DNA of 64,000 nt from Bradyrhizobium symbiodeficiens. Lineage in GTDB: Bacteria; Pseudomonadota; Alphaproteobacteria; Rhizobiales; Xanthobacteraceae. This document shows positions 24,701-31,045 of the stretch, in pieces. The notes under the pieces were generated by a model. That model ran no database searches, was not told the DNA's origin, and saw nothing but the letters and a program-made list of their open reading frames with translations. The DNA lies in NCBI RefSeq assembly GCF_002266465.3, contig NZ_CP029427.2, positions 2,606,501 to 2,670,500 on the forward strand. The letters run 5' to 3'. A program made the translations under genes and the position numbers. Position 1 is the stretch's first letter. Each line of letters begins with the position of its first letter.

Positions 24701-25203
24701 CCGGCTTCAGAATTCTGGCCTTTGCCACCCACGGCCTCATTCCGGGTGAGCTGAACGGGCTGACGCAGCCGGCGCTCGCTTTATCCTCGCCGGCCGTGAC
24801 AGGCGAGGGCGGTGACGGTCTCCTGACCATGGAGGAGATTCTCGGCCTCAAGCTCGATGCGGACTGGGTGATCCTCTCGGCCTGCAACACCGGCGCGGGA
24901 GCGGGCGCCGGGGCCGAGGCGGCGTCCGGGCTTGGCCGCGCGTTCTTCTATGCCGGAACGCGTGCGCTGCTGGTGACGAACTGGTCGGTGCATTCGCAGT
25001 CGGCGCGGCAATTGGTGACGGACCTGTTCAAGCGGCAGGCGGACGATCCCAAGCTGTCGCGCAGCGAAGCGCTGCGCCAGGCGGCGATGGCGCTCGTCGA
25101 TGGTCCCGGCTATCTCAACAGCGAAGGCAAGACCGAGTTTGCGTATGCGCATCCGTTGTTCTGGGCGCCTTACACGATCATCGGCGATGGCGGCTTGCGG
25201 TGA
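21799..25203 (+). CDS. exported TPR-CHAT domain protein (caspase-like peptidase)
   Basis: 1134 residues. An N-terminal signal (about 18-37, TLLALAILLGTTGSAAALS) indicates export. Residues about 130-560 consist of TPR-like helical pairs (e.g. QDLAQLYFDRANARAQLG, RGTLAMGLMRAGRDAEAIRE), then a coiled-coil stretch near 620-690, and a C-terminal CHAT domain from about 800. The CHAT dyad is visible: FATHG with His 978 and LSACNTG with Cys 1029, followed by FFYAGTRALLVTNWSVHS. CHAT proteins are caspase-relative proteases, often within defence or cell-death systems. It leads a four-gene operon, followed after 30 bp by a small exported protein. Start ATG 21799 follows TCCATAGAG. Substrate and trigger unknown. 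Confidence 0.92.
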   Translation: MLLDALRPFTSRPDVSHRTLLALAILLGTTGSAAALSKEAALENCRMTIGKPIVQACMRAGGGANLEACRAKASPQVRSCVMAALNAANGRANVAVEVPKESAPKLEAGTALPKDFVAPPRSIADITAVLDGDRPDEKMIAELKSDADAVPTGKESRQDLAQLYFDRANARAQLGRLAEAMADADKAAEVGRGAVGPNLLGRILQLQSLQHALAGDPKRSLEIMQRLLRESASMPGAKGLQFNTNRGIASVLIQMGDVAQAEGYLRRSQTAIQEARTSGHPNWRASYAKFGQGWEGELELGRALIFEARGQFADAEVAYRNAELRKRASTKAILEADNPPAETILLQAIDGIILNQARMKAKQGRLAEAEVDARRALLSRLKDTGKYNSVTPRFVMGLAGILVDQGRYEEAEKLGRVALEIANKVGVPEDSQATVQVLSQLAGILTLRRQNAEAGAMFARIDKAVTGWDPQRRQVFELNPSRILSLYGSGQLDAGIAAAEQLVKKQIARVGENHFDAASARGTLAMGLMRAGRDAEAIREYKAAIPVMMAGANENADDENTTVVAARSQRLQAIVESYLMLLARAEGTNKTVGEETFSLADAIRGRSVQQALAASSARAAAKDPALAELVRKEQDLTKQVNAQLGTLNNVLALPAAERDDKGVAQIQASIAALRGQRDKARQEIKQKFPIYADLVSPRPPSVADIRATLADDEAMLSFYFGQNASFVWAVPKSGPVAFAAVPAKIGDIESKIRKLREALEPQAAMISDIPPFDLALGHELYELLLKPVESGWKPAKNLIVVTNGALGLLPLSLLPTAKVEVAADEDPLFVGYRNVPWLARTHAVSTVPSAAALRTLRQLPPGKAGRGDLVAFGDPYFNRDQQTEADGAGEKVQVADAGGNVTRGGPLKRRNSPKLEGVDSAELGLLPRLPDTADELKSIALALQADPSKVLFLGKDATESAVKTMNLSGFRILAFATHGLIPGELNGLTQPALALSSPAVTGEGGDGLLTMEEILGLKLDADWVILSACNTGAGAGAGAEAASGLGRAFFYAGTRALLVTNWSVHSQSARQLVTDLFKRQADDPKLSRSEALRQAAMALVDGPGYLNSEGKTEFAYAHPLFWAPYTIIGDGGLR

Positions 25204-25233
25204 CCAACAGGTGACGGAAGGGGTGAAAAGACG

Positions 25234-25677
25234 ATGACGCGGAATGTCTTGTTGGGCGTTGTGGCGGCAGGTTTATTGCTTTCGGCTCCTGCGCGCGCCA
25301 CGCAATTGATCACCGAGGAAGAAGCCAAGCTGCCGCCTCCGAAGGGAGCAATCGCAGCCGACCGGCGCGGCATCCTGCGCGGCCCGAAGGTCGAGTTCAT
25401 CTCGCCCGGCGATTCCATGAGCTCGCCGATGCCGCTGGTGCTGAAGTTCGAATCGTTCGGTGGAGCAAAGATCGACCCGGAATCGGTCAAGATGATCTTC
25501 CTCCGCACGCCGAACGTGGACCTCACCCCGAGGGTAAAGCCCTTCGTGAAGCCCGAGGGCATCAACATGCAGGATGCCGAACTGCCGCCGGGCGAATACA
25601 CGGTGCGGGTCGATATCAAGGACAGCGACGGCCGGGCCGGTACCACCATCTTCACCTTGAAGGTCGGGCCGAAATGA
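25234..25677 (+). CDS. small exported beta-rich protein of CHAT operon
   Basis: 147 residues with a clear signal peptide (MTRNVLLGVVAAGLLLSAPARA, cut after ARA). The mature part reads as an Ig-like or CopC-like beta sandwich: VEFISPGDSMSSPMPLVLKF, then GEYTVRVDIKDSDGRAG and FTLKVG. CopC-type folds share the final YTVRW-like strand, but no copper His/Met cluster is visible. It lies 30 bp after the CHAT gene and overlaps the next gene by four bases, so it is part of that operon. Probably periplasmic, possibly a partner of the exported CHAT protein. Confidence 0.78.
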   Translation: MTRNVLLGVVAAGLLLSAPARATQLITEEEAKLPPPKGAIAADRRGILRGPKVEFISPGDSMSSPMPLVLKFESFGGAKIDPESVKMIFLRTPNVDLTPRVKPFVKPEGINMQDAELPPGEYTVRVDIKDSDGRAGTTIFTLKVGPK

Positions 25678-25871
25678 GCTGTCCTTACTGCTGCGCCGGC
25701 ACTGCGGAGGGCGCAATGGTCTGCCCCTCCTGCGGGCGCGACATCGCCGTTCCCGCCACCCTGCTGGCTGAGCGGGACGATCTCCTGCGCAAGCGCGAGG
25801 AATTGCGCGATGAGTTGAGACGGGCCAGAGACGAGGTCGAAGCCATCACAAGGCGAAGGAAGTCGCGCTAG
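25674..25871 (+). CDS. zinc-ribbon/coiled-coil small protein of CHAT operon
   Basis: 65 residues, beginning MSCPYCCAGTAEGAMVCPSC. Two CxxC knuckles (Cys 3/6 and 17/20) form a zinc ribbon, followed by a heptad-rich charged helix (ERDDLLRKREELRDELRRAR). There is no signal peptide, so it is cytosolic. ATGA overlap with the preceding gene, and only two bases before the next. The next gene starts with the same CxxC-N10-CxxC ribbon, so the two may have arisen by duplication or interact. Confidence 0.8.
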   Translation: MSCPYCCAGTAEGAMVCPSCGRDIAVPATLLAERDDLLRKREELRDELRRARDEVEAITRRRKSR

Positions 25872-25873
25872 CG

Positions 25874-26638
25874 ATGGAGTGTCCGTTCTGCGCCGAGACC
25901 ATCAAGGACGAAGCGATCGCGTGCAAGCATTGCTCGCGGGACCTGCGCATCGTGCGCCCGATGCTGATCGAAATCGACGCCATCGTCGCCGACCTGGACA
26001 AGCTCAGGCGTGACCTCGACCGCGTCCATGTCCGGCTTGAACGCTACAAGAACCCGCTGCGCTATTACCTGACGCATGCGGTGCTCTACGTTGCGATTCC
26101 GTCCGTGCTGCTGGTGATCGCGCATGTGCTGGTGACCATCACCCTCAACGTGTCTCCGATCCCGCTCCGGATCGCGTCGATCGTGATACCGCTTCTGTTC
26201 GGCTTCGTGGCCTATCCGCTGCACCGTGTCTCCGCGCTGACGGCCCTTGTGCTGGCTTTCCTGACGGCGACGGTCAGCGTGCTTTCGATGCTGACGGTCA
26301 CCGGCGTTCACGATCATGTCCCGATCCTGCCGGAAGCCTGGATCGAGTGGCGCGAGGTGTTCGAATACGGCGCCAGCATTCTGCTCGCCTTCGTCTCCGG
26401 AAACATCTTGAGCGTGGTGATCTTCCAGGTGCTGCCCCGCGTGTTGACGCAGGGCGGCAAACCGAACGCATTCGCCTTCCGCGTCGCACGCCTCTTGGGG
26501 CAGCACGTCGGCGAAGAGCAATTGCGCCGCCGTGCCCGGCTGATCCAGGACCTCATGCAGACGATCGGCCCGCTGGCGGGCGTCGCGGCCACGGGCGTCG
26601 GCTCAATCTATGCGGGATTGAAAGGCCTGCTCGGATAG
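25874..26638 (+). CDS. zinc-ribbon membrane protein of CHAT operon
   Basis: 254 residues. N-terminal zinc ribbon MECPFCAETIKDEAIACKHC (Cys 3/6/17/20), then a coiled-coil (IVADLDKLRRDLDRVHVRLE), then about four TM helices between residues 70 and 200 (LYVAIPSVLLVIAHVLVTI, IASIVIPLLFGFVAYPL, LVLAFLTATVSVLSMLTV, ILLAFVSGNILSVVIFQ). A cytosolic helical tail ends AGVAATGVGSIYAGLKGLLG. The ribbon faces the cytoplasm if the topology is even. Last gene of the CHAT operon; an inner-membrane component is the likely role. No known family recognised beyond the ribbon. Confidence 0.8.
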   Translation: MECPFCAETIKDEAIACKHCSRDLRIVRPMLIEIDAIVADLDKLRRDLDRVHVRLERYKNPLRYYLTHAVLYVAIPSVLLVIAHVLVTITLNVSPIPLRIASIVIPLLFGFVAYPLHRVSALTALVLAFLTATVSVLSMLTVTGVHDHVPILPEAWIEWREVFEYGASILLAFVSGNILSVVIFQVLPRVLTQGGKPNAFAFRVARLLGQHVGEEQLRRRARLIQDLMQTIGPLAGVAATGVGSIYAGLKGLLG

Positions 26639-26673
26639 GGAGGACGCAGCGCCTCTCGCCGCCAAGGCGTGAG

Positions 26674-26708
26674 TTCATGCGCAGCCAGCCTCCGGTGATG
26701 GTGCTCAT
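26674..26708 (-). pseudogene. remnant of a GFA-family gene start
   Basis: The minus-strand ATG at 26708 is followed by codons for MSTITGG, identical to the start of the intact GFA gene at 37832, after which similarity is lost (WLRMNSRL instead of CHCGAIRY). The upstream leader is also shared with that gene, including a 37-base identical block (26786-26822 and 37919-37955). It is what remains of a duplicated GFA gene, cut at its eighth codon. Confidence 0.75.
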
Positions 26709-26785
26709 GCGTTTCTCCGATCGACAGTGGGTTCGCCGATCGATAGCGCGCTCGTGATGCGCGGGTTCAACCACGCGGCCGTCTC

Positions 26786-26822
26786 GAAGTTGCGTCCTAC
26801 TGTCGCCTGACAGCTGCTGCCA
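26786..26822. repeat. 37-bp leader repeat of GFA genes, copy 1
   Basis: Begins GAAGTTGCGTCCTACTGTCG and is identical over 37 bases to 37919-37955. It contains the inverted repeat CTGTC-gcct-GACAG. Both copies lie 78-123 bp upstream of an MSTITGG start on the minus strand, so it may hold the promoter or an operator of this gene type. Confidence 0.8.
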
Positions 26823-26833
26823 TCGAGGCCAGT

Positions 26834-27235
26834 CTACCGCGCGTCCACCACTTCGCCGTCTTCCTTGACGAACCGGCCGACCGGACGATCCAAGAGACCG
26901 ATGACGGCTTCGGAGGGCCGGCACAAGCGCGCGCCCATCGCCGTCACCACGATCGGGCGGTTGATCAGGATGGGATGCGCGAGCATCTGGTCGATCAGCT
27001 CGTCATCGGTCCATTTGGGATCGTCGAGGCCGAGCTCGCGAAAGGGCGTGCCCTTCTCGCGCAACAGCGCGCGGACGGAGATGCCCATCGCCTTGACGAG
27101 CTCGATCAGCTTGTCGCGCGAGGGCGGCGTCTTCAGGTATTCGACGACGACGGGCTCGATGCCGCTCTGGCGGATCATCGCCAGCGTGTTGCGCGAGGTG
27201 CCGCAGTCGGGGTTGTGATAGATCGTGACACTCAT
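26834..27235 (-). CDS. arsC: arsenate reductase, glutaredoxin-coupled type
   Basis: 133 residues, MSVTIYHNPDCGTSRNTLAM, with the catalytic Cys 11 in the CGTSRN loop. Downstream motifs LIDQMLAHPILINRPIVVT and the Arg of the substrate pocket (ARLCRPSE) fit the E. coli plasmid R773 ArsC family, which reduces arsenate to arsenite with glutathione/glutaredoxin. Last gene of the minus-strand ars operon, 16 bp after acr3. Confidence 0.95.
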   Translation of the reverse strand: MSVTIYHNPDCGTSRNTLAMIRQSGIEPVVVEYLKTPPSRDKLIELVKAMGISVRALLREKGTPFRELGLDDPKWTDDELIDQMLAHPILINRPIVVTAMGARLCRPSEAVIGLLDRPVGRFVKEDGEVVDAR

Positions 27236-27251
27236 GCTCGGGTTTTCCGCT

Positions 27252-28313
27252 TCACTGGCGCGCTTCCAGGGCTGTGGTGGCTTTGCCGGCGCCCGCTTCG
27301 TACCAGCCCCGGGTCGCCTTGACGATGCGGACGACGGACAGCATCACCGGGACCTCGACGAGCACACCGACCACGGTCGCCAGCGCGGCGCCGGAGTCCA
27401 GGCCGAACAGGCTGATCGCGGCGGCGACCGCCAGCTCGAAGAAGTTGCTCGCGCCGATGAGGGCGGCTGGAGCCGCGACGCACCAGGCTACGCCAAATCG
27501 TCGGCTCAGCCAGTACGCCAACCCCGCGTTGAGATAGACTTGCACGAGGATTGGAACGGCAAGGATGGCAATGACGAGCGGTTGCCTGACGATCTGCTCT
27601 CCCTGGAAGCCGAACAGCAGCACCAATGTCGCGAGGAGCGCGACCAACGACAGTGGCTGCAGCGCCCGCATGACGCGGTCGAAGCCGGCCGCGCCGCTTC
27701 GGAGCAGCACCTTGCGCCATAACTGCGCGACGATCACGGGAACCACGATGTACAGCAGGACCGAGAGCAGCAGCGTGCCCCAGGGAACACTGATCGAGGC
27801 CACGCCGAGCAGCAGTCCCACCAGCGGCGCAAACAGGAACACCATGATCACGTCGTTCAGGGCGACCTGGCTCAGCGTGTAGTTAGGCTCTCCCTCGCAC
27901 AAATTGGACCACACGAACACCATCGCGGTGCAGGGCGCGGCCGCCAGCAGAATCAAGCCGGCGATGTAGGACGAAATCTGGCCAGCCGGCAGCAGCGGCG
28001 CGAAGAGGTGGCCGATGAAGAAGGAGCCCAGCAGGGCCATCGAGAACGGCTTCACGGCCCAATTGATGAAAAGGGTGACGCCGACGCCGCGCCAGTGCTC
28101 CCGGACCTGACCGAGCGAGCCGAAGTCGATCTTCAGCAACATGGGCACGATCATGAGCCAGATCAGCACTGCGACCGGCAGGTTGACCTTGGCGACCTCA
28201 GCGGCTGCGATGGCTCCGAAGAAGCCCGGCAGGACGTGTCCCAGTGCGACGCCGACGACGATGCAAAGCGCAACCCACAGAGTGAGGTATCGTTCGAAGA
28301 TGCCCATCGTCAC
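27252..28313 (-). CDS. acr3: arsenite efflux transporter, ACR3 family
   Basis: 353 residues with ten predicted TM helices. ACR3 hallmarks are present: APCTAMVFVWSNLCEGEPNY with the conserved cysteine in the fourth helix, and the late GASNFFELAVAAAISLFGLD. It exports arsenite, driven by the proton gradient. Its ATG overlaps the stop of the upstream phosphatase-type arsC by four bases; downstream is the glutaredoxin-type arsC. Confidence 0.96.
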   Translation of the reverse strand: MTMGIFERYLTLWVALCIVVGVALGHVLPGFFGAIAAAEVAKVNLPVAVLIWLMIVPMLLKIDFGSLGQVREHWRGVGVTLFINWAVKPFSMALLGSFFIGHLFAPLLPAGQISSYIAGLILLAAAPCTAMVFVWSNLCEGEPNYTLSQVALNDVIMVFLFAPLVGLLLGVASISVPWGTLLLSVLLYIVVPVIVAQLWRKVLLRSGAAGFDRVMRALQPLSLVALLATLVLLFGFQGEQIVRQPLVIAILAVPILVQVYLNAGLAYWLSRRFGVAWCVAAPAALIGASNFFELAVAAAISLFGLDSGAALATVVGVLVEVPVMLSVVRIVKATRGWYEAGAGKATTALEARQ

Positions 28314-28837
28314 GCCACGTCGTCTCGGTGGGATGTCGCGCCATCGGAGCGGCCGATCTCGCGCAGCCTGGTTCCGAGCGACAGCCTGTCGATGCTCCTC
28401 AGCGGCAGGTTCAGGAAGGTATCGATCCGATTCTTGAGATAGCGGAACGCAGTGACGAACGCCGCCTGCTTCTGAAGCTCGGAACCTTCGGCCGCAGCGG
28501 GATCTTCAATGCCCCAATGCGCCGTCATCGGCTGGCCCGGCCAGATCGGGCAGGATTCGCCCGCTGCGTTGTCACAAACAGTGAAGACGAAATCCATCAC
28601 GGGCGCATCGGCGCTCGCGAATTCCAGCCAGCTTTTCGAGCGCATCCCGTCGGTCGGGTAGTCCATGGCCTCGAGCGTGCGCAGTGCGAGCGGATGCACC
28701 TCGCCCTTTGGCGTGCTCCCGGCGGAGAAGGCTCGAAAGCGGTTGGCGCCGTCCCTCCGAAGGATCGACTCGGCCAGGATCGATCGCGCCGAGTTGCCGG
28801 TGCAGAGAAACAGCACGTTGTAGATCTGGTCAGACAC
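28310..28837 (-). CDS. arsC: arsenate reductase, low-MW phosphatase type
   Basis: 175 residues, MSDQIYNVLFLCTGNSARSI. The P-loop CTGNSARS (Cys 12) and the later VFTVCDNAAGESCPIWPGQP segment with two further cysteines match thioredoxin-coupled or arsenate-phosphatase type ArsC enzymes. A second, unrelated arsenate reductase follows acr3. Overlaps arsR by eight bases and acr3 by four, a continuous operon. Confidence 0.93.
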   Translation of the reverse strand: MSDQIYNVLFLCTGNSARSILAESILRRDGANRFRAFSAGSTPKGEVHPLALRTLEAMDYPTDGMRSKSWLEFASADAPVMDFVFTVCDNAAGESCPIWPGQPMTAHWGIEDPAAAEGSELQKQAAFVTAFRYLKNRIDTFLNLPLRSIDRLSLGTRLREIGRSDGATSHRDDVA

Positions 28838-29192
28838 GGCTTCGTTCCTTCCGTTTCGGCGAGCAGCAGGATTGCAATGTTTCGACGACGGGATCGCAGA
28901 CCTCCGGTCGCCCGCCGCAGCAATCGCGAAGCAGGAAGAGCGTGACGTCGCGGAATTCGCCGAGATTGGCGCGGTAGACGATCGAGCGGCTGTGCCGCTC
29001 GGAGGAGACGAGGCGCGCCCGGCTCAGGATCGCCAGATGTGCGGAGAGCGTGTTCTGGGGAACCTCCAGCAGGCGGGCGAGGTCGCCGGCGGCGAGGCCC
29101 TCGGGCTCGTGCCTGACCAGCGTCCGGAACGCCTCCAGACGGGTCGACTGAGCCAAAGCGGCAAGGGACAGGACGGCTTCTTCGTTTTCCAT
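28830..29192 (-). CDS. arsR: ArsR/SmtB family arsenic-responsive repressor
   Basis: About 120 residues from the ATG at 29192 (MENEEAVLSLAALAQSTRLE), the first Met followed by conserved sequence; the frame opens earlier at 29228. The winged-helix recognition region is LLEVPQNTLSAHLAILSRAR. The metal site is C-terminal rather than in the DNA-binding helix: RDCCGGRPEVC and SCC near the end, similar to the C-terminal Cys site known in Acidithiobacillus-type ArsR. It heads the minus-strand operon arsR-arsC-acr3-arsC and probably represses it through the dyad that overlaps its own start. Confidence 0.93.
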   Translation of the reverse strand: MENEEAVLSLAALAQSTRLEAFRTLVRHEPEGLAAGDLARLLEVPQNTLSAHLAILSRARLVSSERHSRSIVYRANLGEFRDVTLFLLRDCCGGRPEVCDPVVETLQSCCSPKRKERSRV

Positions 29193-29210
29193 ATATCCAG
29201 ATTTATGGAA
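29187..29210. promoter_or_regulatory. candidate ArsR operator overlapping arsR start
   Basis: TTCCATA (29187-29193) and TATGGAA (29204-29210) form a perfect 7-bp dyad separated by ten AT-rich bases. It covers the arsR start codon on the minus strand, a usual position for autoregulatory ArsR operators. Confidence 0.55.
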
Positions 29211-29253
29211 TAGATGAGGAGGCGTCAATCGGAATCTCGTATCCCCAGCCGGC

Positions 29254-29278
29254 TATAATTCGAATATTCTAGAAATAT
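29254..29278 (+). promoter_or_regulatory. -10 element and dyad upstream of second arsR
   Basis: TATAAT at 29254-29259 is a perfect -10 box for the plus-strand operon. Just downstream, ATATT-CTAGA-AATAT (29264-29278) forms a dyad around the expected transcription start, suited to repression by an ArsR protein. Confidence 0.5.
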
Positions 29279-29293
29279 GGTTTGACAGCCGGC

Positions 29294-29635
29294 ATGGACA
29301 AGCGCAGCGTGAGGGTCATGAAGATCGCCGACGCAGCAGCACGTTTGGAGGCCCTGGGTAATCAAACCCGGCTTCAAATCTATCGGGCGTTGGTCCGTGC
29401 CGGGCATGCCGGCATGCCGGTCGGTCGCCTCCAGGACAAGCTGAAGATCCCGGCGTCGACACTGTCGCATCACATCAAGACCTTGGTCTCGGTCGGCCTC
29501 GTCAGCCAGATCAGGGAATCGACCACCCTGATCTGCCACGCCAATTTCGATGCCATGCGGGGCCTCGTCGATTTCCTGGCGGCGGAGTGCTGCGCGGACG
29601 AAGTTGGATGCAAGGATACGCAGACGGCCGCCTGA
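29294..29635 (+). CDS. second ArsR family regulator
   Basis: 113 residues from the ATG at 29294 (MDKRSVRVMKIADAAARLEA); an ATG at 29318 with GAGGGTC in front is an alternative start. The recognition helix is KLKIPASTLSHHIKTLVSVG, and a cysteine site lies near the C-terminus (AAECCADEVGC, a CC-N5-C pattern like the C-terminal sites of some ArsR proteins). It is transcribed away from the other arsR and leads the flavoprotein-MFS operon, which it likely regulates. The two ArsR proteins are clearly different in sequence. Confidence 0.9.
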   Translation: MDKRSVRVMKIADAAARLEALGNQTRLQIYRALVRAGHAGMPVGRLQDKLKIPASTLSHHIKTLVSVGLVSQIRESTTLICHANFDAMRGLVDFLAAECCADEVGCKDTQTAA

Positions 29636-29683
29636 CGTTTACGGTTCATTATTCGATGATTTTAGAAGGACGGGAGAAGTTCA

Positions 29684-31045
29684 ATGAACGCCAGGACGGT
29701 CGCCATCATCGGAGCCGGGCCGGTTGGCCTTGCTGCGGCTGCGCATGTGCTCGAACGCGGCATGTCTCCCATCGTGATCGAGGCCGGCCCTGAAGCCGCG
29801 CACGCGATCCGTCAGTGGCAGCACGTCCAGCTGTTCTCGCCATGGGAATACAATGTCGACAAAGCGGCGGCACGGCTGCTCGCGCCAACCGGATGGAATT
29901 CGCCGGACCCTCACGCCTATCCGACCGGCGGCGAGCTGATCGATCGATATCTCACCCCGCTCGCAACACGCACGCCGCTTCGGGAGACAATTCGGACTTC
30001 GAGCCGGGTCACGGCCATCAGCCGCGTCGGCTTCGACAGGGCGAAAACGAAGGGCAGGGAGCAGGCGCCGTTCGAAATCCGCTATCAGAACGGCGGGGGT
30101 CCCGAGATGCTTCGCGCCGATGCCGTGATCGACGCGTCAGGCACGTGGTTCTCTCCCAATCCCGCGGGCAGCAACGGTCTGCCTGCGATCGGCGAACGCG
30201 AGCGCGCCCACCGCATCGCTTATGGTATGCCGGATGTGCGGGGCGCAGATCGTGCCAGATATGCCGGCAAGACCGTTGTCGTGCTCGGTGCAGGCCATTC
30301 CGCCGTGGGTACGTTGATTGATCTCGCGCAGCTCGCGGGTGAGGTGCCGGGCACGCGAGCGATCTGGCTGTTGCGCGGCACTGATCCTTCAAAGGCGTTC
30401 GGTGGCGGCAGCAATGACAAGCTTGCTGCGCGCGGCGCGCTGGGCTCGACTTTCGCCGCCCTCGTGGCCGCAGGGAAGATCAGGGTCGAAACAGGCTTCG
30501 GCGTCACGCATCTCTCGGAGACCGACGGCCGTCTCAGGATTTCAGCGGGCAGCTGCTCCGGCGCGCAGAGTGTGGTGGCGGACGAACTGGTCGTCTCGAC
30601 TGGCTTCCGTCCCGATCTCTCGTTCCTGTCCGAGCTGCGGCTGCGGCTCGACCCGGCGATAGAGGCGCCGGTTGCGCTCGCGCCGCTGATCGATCCTAAC
30701 GAACACAGCTGCGGCACGGTCCGTCCCCACGGCGCCCGCGAGCTCGCGCATGACGAGCCGGGCTTCTATCTCGCCGGCATGAAGTCCTATGGTCGTGCGC
30801 CGACCTTCCTGATGATGACCGGATACGAACAGGTCCGTTCCATCGTGGCCGACATCGCGGGCGACAAGGAGGCCGCGGCCCGGGTCGAGCTCGTGCTGCC
30901 GGAGACCGGCGTCTGCACGCGCGGCGGTGTCGAGGCGGCGGGGGCGGGATGCTGCGGCGGTCCCGCGAAGGCGGAGCCGTCAGCCTGCTGTGCTGCCGAT
31001 GAAACCGCAAAGACGGAAGGTCGCGCGGGGTGCGGCTGCTCATGA
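29684..31045 (+). CDS. FAD/NAD(P)-dependent flavoprotein of arsenic cluster (ArsO-like)
   Basis: 453 residues with two Rossmann motifs: GAGPVGLAAAAHVLERG at residues 10-26 (FAD) and VLGAGHSAVGT around 204-214 (NADPH). The order and the length match flavin-binding monooxygenase-like proteins found with arsR genes. The last 45 residues are an unusual tail with nine cysteines (VCTRG, AGCCGG, SACCAA, GCGCS), suited to metal(loid) binding. It follows arsR by 48 bp and overlaps the MFS gene by four bases. Role in organo- or trivalent arsenic metabolism is inferred from position. Confidence 0.85.
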   Translation: MNARTVAIIGAGPVGLAAAAHVLERGMSPIVIEAGPEAAHAIRQWQHVQLFSPWEYNVDKAAARLLAPTGWNSPDPHAYPTGGELIDRYLTPLATRTPLRETIRTSSRVTAISRVGFDRAKTKGREQAPFEIRYQNGGGPEMLRADAVIDASGTWFSPNPAGSNGLPAIGERERAHRIAYGMPDVRGADRARYAGKTVVVLGAGHSAVGTLIDLAQLAGEVPGTRAIWLLRGTDPSKAFGGGSNDKLAARGALGSTFAALVAAGKIRVETGFGVTHLSETDGRLRISAGSCSGAQSVVADELVVSTGFRPDLSFLSELRLRLDPAIEAPVALAPLIDPNEHSCGTVRPHGARELAHDEPGFYLAGMKSYGRAPTFLMMTGYEQVRSIVADIAGDKEAAARVELVLPETGVCTRGGVEAAGAGCCGGPAKAEPSACCAADETAKTEGRAGCGCS

